Assembly: GCA_021794205.1 (NCBI GenBank)
Contig: JAJYRH010000006.1
Location: forward strand, 1 to 64,000
Origin: a bacterium
Lineage (GTDB): Bacteria > Vulcanimicrobiota > Vulcanimicrobiia > Vulcanimicrobiales > Vulcanimicrobiaceae
DNA length: 64,000 nucleotides
Direction of reading: 5' to 3'
Made by a program: the position numbers and the translations under genes. Below are positions 36,424 to 43,578 of the stretch, one piece after another; within the stretch, counting starts at the first letter, position 1, and each line of letters begins with the position of its first letter. Below the pieces are notes generated by a model. The model searched no databases and had not been told where the DNA came from. It saw only the letters and a program-made list of their open reading frames with translations.

Positions 36424-37542
36424 CTACTGGCGCAACGGCATCAGCACGTAGAGCTGCGACGCGCCTTCGGCTGCCTCGGCCGGCGTCAACGCGGCGGGCG
36501 AGAGCGGCCCGACGAATTCGATCCGACATTGTGCGGTTTTCACGTGGTTGAGCACTTCGATCATGTAGCGCGCATTGAACGCGATCGTGAGATCGTCGCC
36601 TTCTTGTTCTATCTCGATCTCTTCGTACGCGTTGCCCGAACGCTCCGAATTCGCCGTCACGATCAACGTGTGGTTCGAGAGATTCATCTTCACCATCGAA
36701 GCGCGGTCGCCGGCGACGAGCTCGGCACGGCGCAGCGCGGCGACGAGTGCCGGCACGCTCGCGGTGACTTTTCGATCGAACTTCGCGGGAATCACTTGCT
36801 GGTAGTTCGGGTACTGCCCGTCCACCAGGCGCACCGTGACGGCGGCATGTTCGGCGGAGAACTGCAGCTGGTTGTTCTGCGCTCCCAGCACGTTGACGTT
36901 GACACGCTCCGCTCCGGCGAGATTGCGCGCGACTTCGGCGAGCGCGCGCGAGGGAACGATGAACCGTTCGTGCCCGCCCGGCGATTCGTCGAGCGTGGTT
37001 TCGTAGCGCGCGAGCCGATAACCGTCGGTCGCGACCATCGTGAGCTTATCGCCTTCGATTTCGAGTAACGTGCCCATCATCACCGCTCCGCGCGCCTCTT
37101 CGGTCGCTGCGGCGAAAATGACGGCATCGATGCCTTCGCGCAAGCGTTTTCCGGAGAGGGAGAATTGCGCGCCTTTGACGGCGGCGGGCAAGGGCGGATA
37201 TTCGTCGCCCGGCAGCGCGTTAAAATCGTAATTCGTCCGCTCGCATTTCACCCCGACGCGATTCGGCGTTCCGCTGAGCTCGATGGTCGAGGTCGTCGGC
37301 AAGTTGGCGAGATATCCGGCGAAGAGTTTTGCCGGTACGGTGATGCTCCCGGGCTCTTCGATCTCGGCCTTGAGCCGCTGCTCGAGCGTGAGTTCGAGAT
37401 CGGTCGCTCGCACGGAGAGCGTACCGTTCTCGGCATGGATGAGTACGTTGGAAAGGATCGGCACGGTCGTATGCGCGTTTACGACTTTGCTTGCCGCACC
37501 GACGGCGGCAGCGATCTCCTTGGTCTCACAGGATAGCTTCAC
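36424..37542 (-). CDS. dnaN: DNA polymerase III sliding clamp (beta subunit)
   Basis: 372 residues, three clamp domains. Typical sequences: MKLSCETKEIAAAVGAASKVV, VPILSNVLIHAENG, YPNYQQVIP in the middle domain, and the hydrophobic C-terminal end LYVLMPLRQ (family consensus MPMR/MPLR). The clamp tethers replicative polymerase to DNA. A 245-bp gap separates it from dnaA and contains DnaA-box-like sequences, so dnaN may have its own promoter. Confidence 0.97.
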   Translation of the reverse strand: MKLSCETKEIAAAVGAASKVVNAHTTVPILSNVLIHAENGTLSVRATDLELTLEQRLKAEIEEPGSITVPAKLFAGYLANLPTTSTIELSGTPNRVGVKCERTNYDFNALPGDEYPPLPAAVKGAQFSLSGKRLREGIDAVIFAAATEEARGAVMMGTLLEIEGDKLTMVATDGYRLARYETTLDESPGGHERFIVPSRALAEVARNLAGAERVNVNVLGAQNNQLQFSAEHAAVTVRLVDGQYPNYQQVIPAKFDRKVTASVPALVAALRRAELVAGDRASMVKMNLSNHTLIVTANSERSGNAYEEIEIEQEGDDLTIAFNARYMIEVLNHVKTAQCRIEFVGPLSPAALTPAEAAEGASQLYVLMPLRQ

Positions 37543-37625
37543 AGTTACTCACGTCCTCTTGCATGTGTGCCGTCGTTCTTTTTTAGTAAATATGTCGTAA
37601 TCGTACCAGTAGAGCGGTGGGGCGT

Positions 37626-37644
37626 GCGAACAAGTTCGCTTTTT
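37626..37644 (+). terminator. Intrinsic-terminator-like hairpin in the dnaA-dnaN gap, plus orientation
   Basis: GCGAA-CAAG-TTCGC (arms extend to GCGAAC/GTTCGC) followed by five T residues at 37640-37644. The T-run lies on the plus strand, while dnaA and dnaN are transcribed on the minus strand. It would therefore stop antisense transcripts running toward dnaA and oriC rather than dnaA read-through. Confidence 0.45.
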
Positions 37645-37679
37645 ACCACTGTCGGTGCGGGTTTGCTCCGCAGCGACGG

Positions 37680-37746
37680 TGTGGGTAAGGCTGCGAACGG
37701 TTCTTCGCAGTTTCCGGCGCCCGTCGCGGCGGTTTCGTTATCCACG
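37680..37746. promoter_or_regulatory. DnaA-box-like sites between dnaA and dnaN
   Basis: TGTGGGTAA at 37680-37688 (8 of 9 matches to the reverse-strand box TGTGGATAA) and TTATCCACG at 37738-37746 (8 of 9 matches to TTATCCACA). Two good matches 50 bp apart in a 245-bp gap suggest DnaA binding, either as part of the origin or for autoregulation. Confidence 0.6.
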
Positions 37747-37787
37747 TTCCTGCACCGCCCCTGTACGGGCCCCGGTGGAGAGCGCGG

Positions 37788-39203
37788 CTAGCGCCGGCAA
37801 GCGTCGATCAGGCGCTCGACCCGGTTGCGAAACGCCTCGTCGCGCATCATTTGCTCTTTAATTTTGTTCCGCGCGTAGATGATCGTCGTGTGGTCTTTCT
37901 TTCCGAATTCGCGAGCGATCTGCGGAAGCGAACAGTTGGTGAGCTGGGTCGCGACGTACATCGCGATCTGGCGGGGCCCCGCGACGCGGGCGTCGCGGCG
38001 GGGGTGATCGAGTTCTTTGAGCGTTAGGCCGTTCGCGGCCGCGACGACCTCTTTAATCTTGGGAATGGTGACGCGGCTCACCGAGGCGTCGGCGATGAGG
38101 CTCTTGAGCGCCTCGCTGGCGAGTTCGGTGGTGATCGGTGACTTCGAGAGCGAGGCGAAGGCGACGACGCGGATCAGCGCGCCCTCGAGTTCGCGGATGT
38201 TCGAAGGGATGACGCGGGCGATAAACGATGTCACCTCATCGGGGACGGGTATGCGGTCGGTCTGGGCCTTTTTGCGCAGGATCGCTTCGCGGGTCTCGAT
38301 ATCGGGGTTCTGAATATCGGTCAGGAGCCCCCATTCGAAGCGCGAGCGTAGTCGCGATTCGAGGGTTTGGATCTCTTTCGGGGGGCGATCGGAGGAGATG
38401 ATCAACTGACGCCCCGATTCGTGAAGCGCGTTGAACGTATGGAAGAACTCTTCTTGCGTGGTCTCTTTCCCGGCGAGGAATTGGATATCGTCGATCAGCA
38501 GCACGTCGACCTGACGATACTTGTTCCGGAATTCCGGGGTTTTGTTGTTCTGTAACGCGATGATGAACTCGTTGGTGAATTTCTCGCAGGTCACGTAGAC
38601 GAGGTTCGCTCCGGGATGGTCGACTAACACCCGGTGCCCGATCGCGTGCATGAGATGGGTCTTGCCCAGCCCGACCCCTCCATATAAAAAGAGCGGGTTG
38701 TAGGCGCGTGCCGGCGCCGAGGCGACCGCTTGCGCGGCGGCGTGGGCGAACCGGTTGGAATTGCCGACCACGAACTCTTCGAAGGTGTAGCGGACGTTGA
38801 GGTTCGCGCTGCGCAATGAATCGAGATTGCGCACGTGGACCGCGGGTGCGCTCGCGAGCGGCTCGGCGGGAGCCGACGGAGCGCTCTCTTCGCGAGCCGG
38901 GACGGTCGCTTGCGCGAGCCGGGCGATCTCCTCGGGCTCGAGGACCCGCAGACGTAGCGTCACCGCTTCACCGAACACGCCGCTGAGCGTTTCGACGATC
39001 TGCGATTTCAACCGCGTCTCCACCCACTCGCGCGCGAAACCGGTATGGACGCCCAACGAGAGCTCGCTTCCATCGATCGAGAGCAAGTGCATCGGCTTGA
39101 TCCACATCTCGAAAACGGGCTTCGAAAACGCATCGCGCAAAGCAACGAGAGCGCTCTCCCAAAGCTCCGTGGAAAACTCCGAGGTGCCGACCGTCAGCGC
39201 CAT
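37788..39203 (-). CDS. dnaA: Chromosomal replication initiator protein DnaA
   Basis: 471 residues from ATG 39203, with GAAGGAG ideally placed upstream. Domain I starts ELWESALVALRDAFSKPVFEMWI. Domain III has Walker A (GGVGLGKTHLMHAIG) and Walker B (VLLIDDIQFLAGKE). Domain IV has the DNA-binding signature KDHTTIIYARNKI, preceded by the HPRRDARVAGPRQIAMYVA helix. DnaA-ATP binds boxes at oriC to open the duplex. A TATACT hexamer (39238-39233, minus strand) lies 30 bp upstream and could be its -10, though no clear -35 accompanies it. Confidence 0.98.
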   Translation of the reverse strand: MALTVGTSEFSTELWESALVALRDAFSKPVFEMWIKPMHLLSIDGSELSLGVHTGFAREWVETRLKSQIVETLSGVFGEAVTLRLRVLEPEEIARLAQATVPAREESAPSAPAEPLASAPAVHVRNLDSLRSANLNVRYTFEEFVVGNSNRFAHAAAQAVASAPARAYNPLFLYGGVGLGKTHLMHAIGHRVLVDHPGANLVYVTCEKFTNEFIIALQNNKTPEFRNKYRQVDVLLIDDIQFLAGKETTQEEFFHTFNALHESGRQLIISSDRPPKEIQTLESRLRSRFEWGLLTDIQNPDIETREAILRKKAQTDRIPVPDEVTSFIARVIPSNIRELEGALIRVVAFASLSKSPITTELASEALKSLIADASVSRVTIPKIKEVVAAANGLTLKELDHPRRDARVAGPRQIAMYVATQLTNCSLPQIAREFGKKDHTTIIYARNKIKEQMMRDEAFRNRVERLIDACRR

Positions 39204-39605
39204 GCCGTTGCTCCTTCACAAGCCTGTCAAAAAGTATACCGATGCTCGAAGGCTTGGCCTCCGAACGTCGGGGTGGGTCTTTCGGCTTGGCTTAATGAGG
39301 GCATCTCCCTGCGAAAATATCCACGGAGTTGTACACTTATCCACAGCCCGTGTTCCGACCGTTTTTCGGTCTTTTTTGCGCTCTTTACCTGCCGAGGGGC
39401 ACGGCGGGCGATCGGGGCGAAAAGCCCGTCGTAGCAAGCAAAAAGCCGCATCGAGTGCCCCAAACCGCACCCTCTATACACAGCTTTCTCAACAGGTGTG
39501 GAGAGCGCCCCCGCTTGACGGGCGAGCCTTGCCCTGCCTATACTCCCTAAGCCGTCTGCCGCCAATCGGCGGTCTTTTCAATGTCCACCTAGGAGCTACA
39601 TCATC
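39204..39605. other. Probable chromosomal replication origin (oriC)
   Basis: A 402-bp non-coding gap between the divergent dnaA (minus) and rpmH (plus) genes, the classical oriC position. It contains a perfect DnaA box TTATCCACA at 39337-39345 and a nearby ATATCCACG at 39317-39325, 20 bp apart start to start. Weaker matches are CTATACACA near 39474 and TGTGGAGAG at 39497-39505. T- and A-rich tracts lie around 39355-39385 and 39435. Gene orientation flips here: most genes to the left are minus and to the right plus. The exact unwinding element cannot be placed by eye. Confidence 0.8.
39515..39544 (+). promoter_or_regulatory. Sigma-70-type promoter of the rpmH-rnpA-yidD-yidC operon
   Basis: TTGACG (39515-39520) and TATACT (39539-39544) are separated by 18 bp, a near-consensus housekeeping promoter. 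Transcription would start about 50-55 nt before the rpmH ATG at 39606, and the leader contains an AGGAG ribosome-binding site. Confidence 0.75.
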
Positions 39606-39740
39606 ATGAAGCGGACGTACCAGCCGCACAATCGGCGCCGTAAGCGCGTCCACGGATTCCTCGAGCGCATGCGCACGAAGAATGGCCGCAACGTGCTCGC
39701 ACGTCGGCGCAAGAAGGGGCGTCACCGCCTCAGCGTCTAG
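39606..39740 (+). CDS. rpmH: 50S ribosomal protein L34
   Basis: A 44-residue, strongly basic protein beginning [18 protein letters not shown] and ending GRHRLSV, the highly conserved L34 sequence (normal length 44-47). AGGAG lies ~11 nt upstream of the ATG. It is the first gene of the operon with rnpA, whose start lies 17 bp after the stop. L34 is a structural component of the large ribosomal subunit. Confidence 0.98.
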   Translation: MKRTYQPHNRRRKRVHGFLERMRTKNGRNVLARRRKKGRHRLSV

Positions 39741-39757
39741 GCGGTAGAGAGCACCCC

Positions 39758-40081
39758 GTGCCGATGCGCCGCTACCAGACCCTGAAGCGGCGAGCCGATT
39801 TCCATCGTTTACGCCGCAGCGGCCGACGTGTCGAAACGTCGGCTTTTTCGCTTTTCTCCGATCGAGGGCGCGAGGGAGCCGCCCCGGTCGTCGGCATCTC
39901 GGTCTCCGGCAGCGTCGGGGGTGCGGTGGTTCGCAACCTCGTCAAGCGCCGGATCGGCGCCGCCGTTCAGGCCCGCCTCGCCGCTCCAGCGCCCGGTCGC
40001 CTGCTGCTCGTCGCCAAACCCGCGAGTGCGACCATGAGCTACGCGCAACTCGAGCGAGCCGTCTTCGAGGCGATCGTATGA
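39758..40081 (+). CDS. rnpA: Ribonuclease P protein component
   Basis: 107 residues from GTG 39758; ATG at 39764 ([16 protein letters not shown]) is an equally good start. The RNR-type motif reads [12 protein letters not shown], near the C-terminal half as usual. It is basic, with an [14 protein letters not shown] core. The protein binds RNase P RNA and assists tRNA 5' maturation. It overlaps yidD by 4 bp. Confidence 0.93.
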   Translation: MPMRRYQTLKRRADFHRLRRSGRRVETSAFSLFSDRGREGAAPVVGISVSGSVGGAVVRNLVKRRIGAAVQARLAAPAPGRLLLVAKPASATMSYAQLERAVFEAIV

Positions 40082-40323
40082 GCGGGGCGCAACGGATCGC
40101 GCTCGCCGCGATCGCGCTCTATCGGCGGCTGCTCTCCCCCCTCTTCCCGCCTGCTTGCCGCTACATGCCGACTTGCTCGGAGTATGCAAGCGAAGCGATC
40201 GCTCGCTTCGGCGTGATGCGCGGAGCCCGCCTCGCGGCGCTCCGGCTTTTGCGTTGCCATCCGTGGCACGCCTCGGGGTACGATCCCGTTCCTCCGAGCA
40301 TTTCGTTGAAAGGACCCCGGTGA
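40078..40323 (+). CDS. yidD: Membrane protein insertion efficiency factor YidD
   Basis: 81 residues with the DUF37 signature: [23 protein letters not shown], then [16 protein letters not shown]. The cysteines and the HPW/GYDPVP motifs are conserved. YidD is a small membrane-associated factor that aids YidC-dependent insertion. It overlaps rnpA upstream (ATGA) and yidC downstream (GTGA). Confidence 0.96.
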   Translation: MSGAQRIALAAIALYRRLLSPLFPPACRYMPTCSEYASEAIARFGVMRGARLAALRLLRCHPWHASGYDPVPPSISLKGPR

Positions 40324-41195
40324 CGCCAATCTTCGCCGCCTCGATACTCGACCCGATCGTGAATGTGCTTTCGTGGTTGGTTCTCGGGATCGACCGTTAC
40401 ACGCACAACCTCGGCGTGAGCTTGGTCGTTCTCGCCCTCCTCATTCGGGTGGTTTTCTGGAAACTGAACGTCGCGCAGTTCAAAGCGATGATCTCGATGC
40501 AAAAAGTTGCGCCGGAGATGAAGAAGCTTCAGGCGCGCTATAAAGACGATTCCAAAAAACTGCAAGAAGAGACGATGAAGCTCTATAAGGAGCACAACGT
40601 CAATCCGCTCGCCGGCTGCCTGCCGATGCTCGTGCAGCTGCCGATTCTCTTCAGCGTTTATTGGGTCGTCATCTTGCATCGCGATCTCTACGCGCACACG
40701 GGATTCTGGTGGATCGGCACTTCGTTTTCGGCGAACTTTCCGAAAATGTTCGGGCAGACCATTTTCGCGCAGAGCCTCGCGCAGCCGGACTTACTGCTGA
40801 TCGTGCTCTATATGATCTCGCAGTACGTGAGCTTGCGCTTCACGACGATGCCGGCGACCGACCCGCAACAGGCCAACACCAATAAGATCATGCAGATCCT
40901 CTCGCCGCTGATGATCGGGTTTATCGGATTTCGCACGCAATGGCCGTCGGCGATGGTGCTCTATTGGCTCTCGTACAACGTGCTGACGATGACGCAGCAG
41001 TTTTATATGTTGCGGCAGTACCACGAACCGCTCGGCGCGATCGATAGCGACCGCGCGATCACCGCAGACGATAGCGTCGCGGCAGCGGTTCGCGAGATCG
41101 ACGAACGGGTCGCGAAGACCTCCAAGAAAAAAGGCGCGGGATCGTCGCCCGCGCCCAACAACGGCTCGGTGAAAAAGAAAGGCGCGAAGCCATAA
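40320..41195 (+). CDS. yidC: Membrane protein insertase YidC (short form)
   Basis: GTG 40320 overlaps the yidD stop (GTGA). 291 residues with the 60KD_IMP core: [22 protein letters not shown] (first core helix), [20 protein letters not shown] with the conserved cytoplasmic loop basic/Gln region, [22 protein letters not shown], and [17 protein letters not shown] near the end. The C-terminus is basic ([16 protein letters not shown]), as for ribosome-contacting tails. The ~300-residue periplasmic P1 domain of proteobacterial YidC is absent, although this organism has an outer membrane. Confidence 0.95.
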   Translation: MTPIFAASILDPIVNVLSWLVLGIDRYTHNLGVSLVVLALLIRVVFWKLNVAQFKAMISMQKVAPEMKKLQARYKDDSKKLQEETMKLYKEHNVNPLAGCLPMLVQLPILFSVYWVVILHRDLYAHTGFWWIGTSFSANFPKMFGQTIFAQSLAQPDLLLIVLYMISQYVSLRFTTMPATDPQQANTNKIMQILSPLMIGFIGFRTQWPSAMVLYWLSYNVLTMTQQFYMLRQYHEPLGAIDSDRAITADDSVAAAVREIDERVAKTSKKKGAGSSPAPNNGSVKKKGAKP

Positions 41196-41806
41196 TGCTC
41201 TACGAAGACGATTACGAGTTTGAAGAACAGCCGGCGCACATTCGCGACCGTGCGATTCCCGGAAGCGGCGGCGGTGGCCGTGGCGGCCGCAGACCGTTTC
41301 GCGGCGGCGGACGCCCGCGTTCAAATGGACCCTCCGGGAAGGCGCAGCCCGTTCCCGAGGACGCGAAGCCGGCGCACGCCCTCCTTACCGAGATGCTCTC
41401 GAAGATGGGCGTCGGCGCGTCGGATATCTCGTACATTCCGCGCCAGGAAGGCGAGTATTTCGAAGTCAACGGCCCCGACCTCGCGATGTTGATCGGTCGT
41501 CATGGCAACACGCTCGAAGCGATCAATCTCGTGTTCAACAACATCATCAACGCGGGAAACCGCGGCAACCGCCGCTATTTCACGATCGACGCCGAGGGAT
41601 ATCGCGCCCGCCGCGCCGAGCGTTTGAAAGAGATCGCGCTCGATGCCGTCGAGGAAGTCGTCCGGAGCGGAAAACCGAGCAAACTCGAGCCGATGCTCCC
41701 CTCGGAGCGGAAGATCGTGCATATGACGATCTCCGAAGACGCGCGCATTCGCACCGAATCTGAAGGCGCGGAGCCCGAGCGCTGCGTCGTCGTTTTCCCG
41801 GCCTGA
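41195..41806 (+). CDS. khpB: Jag/KhpB-type RNA-binding protein (KH-R3H)
   Basis: 203 residues. N-terminal Gly/Arg-rich low-complexity region (GGGGRGGRRPFRGGGRPR, residues ~25-42) in place of a classical Jag-N domain. Then a KH domain (YFEVNGPDLAMLIGRHGNTLEAI, with the G-R-H-G loop) and an R3H domain ending in LEPMLPSERKIVHMTI. KhpB homologues bind RNA with KhpA and affect cell division and elongation. The start shares one base with the yidC stop, and yidC-jag adjacency is widely conserved. Confidence 0.92.
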   Translation: MLYEDDYEFEEQPAHIRDRAIPGSGGGGRGGRRPFRGGGRPRSNGPSGKAQPVPEDAKPAHALLTEMLSKMGVGASDISYIPRQEGEYFEVNGPDLAMLIGRHGNTLEAINLVFNNIINAGNRGNRRYFTIDAEGYRARRAERLKEIALDAVEEVVRSGKPSKLEPMLPSERKIVHMTISEDARIRTESEGAEPERCVVVFPA

Positions 41807-41842
41807 TCTCTGCATAGCGCTTCGTTGGAGAAGCACGCCGCC

Positions 41843-43576
41843 ATGAAGCGCTACGCAACGACGCGAATCGACCATCTGCAAATCGCCATCCCCGCCGGTG
41901 GGGAGGGCGCGGCGCGAGCGTTTTACGGCACGCTGCTCGGCTTACGCGAGCTTCCCAAACCCGCGGAGCTCGCCGTGCGCGGCGGGCTCTGGTTTCGCAG
42001 CGCGTCGATCGCCCTCCATCTCGGCGTCGACCCGGATTTCCGTCCTGCCCGAAAGGCGCACGTCGCACTGGCGTGCGCCGACTACGACGGCGTTCTCGCG
42101 CGGCTCGCCGCCGCGGGGGTGAGCGCGACCCCCGACGATCTTCCCTTCGAAGGGCGGGCGCACGGCTACGTCGCCGATCCCTTCGGGAACCGCGTGGAAC
42201 TCATCGACGATACGCCGCTCGCTGCGAACGACGATGCCGCCGAGGCCACGATCGTCGCGGTAGCGACGCCGCCGGGGCAGGGAGCGATCGCCGTGGTACG
42301 GCTCAGCGGCTCGCGCGCGCGCACGATCGCACTTCGGCTCACCGGAGCCGCCGCGCTCCCGCCGCGCCAGGCTACGCGCGTCGCGCTCGTCGACGAGGTG
42401 GGGCGCCCGCTCGACGATGCGCTCGCGCTCTATTTCCCCGCACCGCATTCGGCGACCGGCGAGGACGTCGTCGAACTGCATGTGCACGGCGCTCCGGTGC
42501 TCGCGCGCGAAGTGGTGCGTGCCGCGATCGCTTGCGGAGCGCGCCAAGCCGGGCCCGGCGAGTTTACGCGCCGCGCATTTCTTGGCGGAAAACTCGATCT
42601 CGACGGCGTCGGTGCGGTCGGCGATCTCATCGCGGCGGAGACCGCTTCGGCGGCGCGTGCGGCGCTCGCAAATCTCGGCGGCGCCCTGCGCGCTCGCGTC
42701 GCGGATCTGCGCGCGGCGCTGCGCGAACCGCTCGAACGGCTCGCCGCGGCGATCGATTTTCCCGACGAGGTCGAGGAGCCACCGCGCGCCCCGCTCGCCG
42801 CGTTGTTGAGCGAGCTCGAAGACGAGCTGATGCGTTTGCAACGCGACGGGGAGGCCGGGCGTCTGCTGCGCGAGGGCGTGAGCCTGGCGATCGTCGGGCC
42901 GCCGAACGCGGGAAAATCCTCGTTGCTCAATGCGTTGCTCGGCGAAGAGCGGGCGATCGTTTCGAATATTCCCGGAACGACGCGCGACAGCATCGAGGAG
43001 CGCTTCGTCATCGACGGCGTCGCGGTGCGCGCGATCGACACCGCGGGCATTCGGGCGCATGCCGATCCCCTCGAAGCGATGGGGATCGAACGTTCGCTGC
43101 GCGCCTTCGAAAGCGCGCGCGTGCTCGTGCTGGTCTTCGACGCCTCGGTTCCGCTCTCGGCGCACGCCGAAGAGCTGCTCGCGCGCAGCGAGGGGCGGAC
43201 GCGGATCGTGTTCTTCAACAAAGCCGATCTCGGCACGTCGGCGCGGCGCGAGGTATCGGGAATCTCGCTCTGCGGCAGCGTTCGCTGGCCGCAGAGTTTG
43301 CAAGAACTGCGAGCGGCGATCGCGCGGGCGGGTTGGGGCGGGACGCAACCCGATCTCGAGCGCGCGCACCTCGCGTTCGGCGAAGAATTCGACGCGGTCG
43401 CGCGTGCGCTGGAGGCGCTCCGTTCGGCGCGCGCCGCGCTTGCGGCGGACGAAGCGCTCGATCTCGTCGGCAACGACCTGCGATTGATCGATGCCGCACT
43501 CGCTCATCTTTCGCTGGCGACGGCGAGCGAGGAGATGCTCGACGGCATCTTCGCGCGTTTCTGTATCGGGAAGTAG
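41843..43576 (+). CDS. mnmE: VOC (glyoxalase-fold) domain fused to tRNA modification GTPase MnmE
   Basis: ATG 41843 is preceded by GGAGAAG at 9 nt; TTG 41825 is possible. Of 577 residues, 7-122 form a complete VOC domain (IDHLQIAIP, RAFYGTLLGL, HGYVADPFGNRVELID). A 12-residue linker leads to MnmE from ~135 (ATIVAVATPPGQGAIAVVRL). MnmE motifs: G1 GPPNAGKSS (352-360), DTAG (399-402), NKAD (459-462) and C-terminal FCIGK (573-577). With MnmG it makes the cmnm5 modification on U34 of tRNAs. No ATG, GTG or TTG lies in frame between the two domains; the nearest candidate is GTG 42194, inside the last VOC strand. A true fusion is therefore likely. Confidence 0.93.
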   Translation: MKRYATTRIDHLQIAIPAGGEGAARAFYGTLLGLRELPKPAELAVRGGLWFRSASIALHLGVDPDFRPARKAHVALACADYDGVLARLAAAGVSATPDDLPFEGRAHGYVADPFGNRVELIDDTPLAANDDAAEATIVAVATPPGQGAIAVVRLSGSRARTIALRLTGAAALPPRQATRVALVDEVGRPLDDALALYFPAPHSATGEDVVELHVHGAPVLAREVVRAAIACGARQAGPGEFTRRAFLGGKLDLDGVGAVGDLIAAETASAARAALANLGGALRARVADLRAALREPLERLAAAIDFPDEVEEPPRAPLAALLSELEDELMRLQRDGEAGRLLREGVSLAIVGPPNAGKSSLLNALLGEERAIVSNIPGTTRDSIEERFVIDGVAVRAIDTAGIRAHADPLEAMGIERSLRAFESARVLVLVFDASVPLSAHAEELLARSEGRTRIVFFNKADLGTSARREVSGISLCGSVRWPQSLQELRAAIARAGWGGTQPDLERAHLAFGEEFDAVARALEALRSARAALAADEALDLVGNDLRLIDAALAHLSLATASEEMLDGIFARFCIGK

Positions 43577-43578
43577 CG

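Noticed and set aside
39225-39238. TGTCAA (reverse complement TTGACA) next to AGTATA as a dnaA promoter
   Set aside because: On the minus strand the TTGACA-like hexamer lies downstream of the TATACT hexamer, so the two cannot form one promoter. Only the -10-like element is noted.
39226-39473. Open frames within the oriC gap
   Set aside because: No conserved protein, no credible ribosome-binding site, and they cross the DnaA boxes.
42073-43578. Long N-terminal extension of the mnmG reading frame over mnmE
   Set aside because: The extension is Arg/Ala-rich out-of-frame translation of mnmE. MnmG homology begins at ATG 43579.
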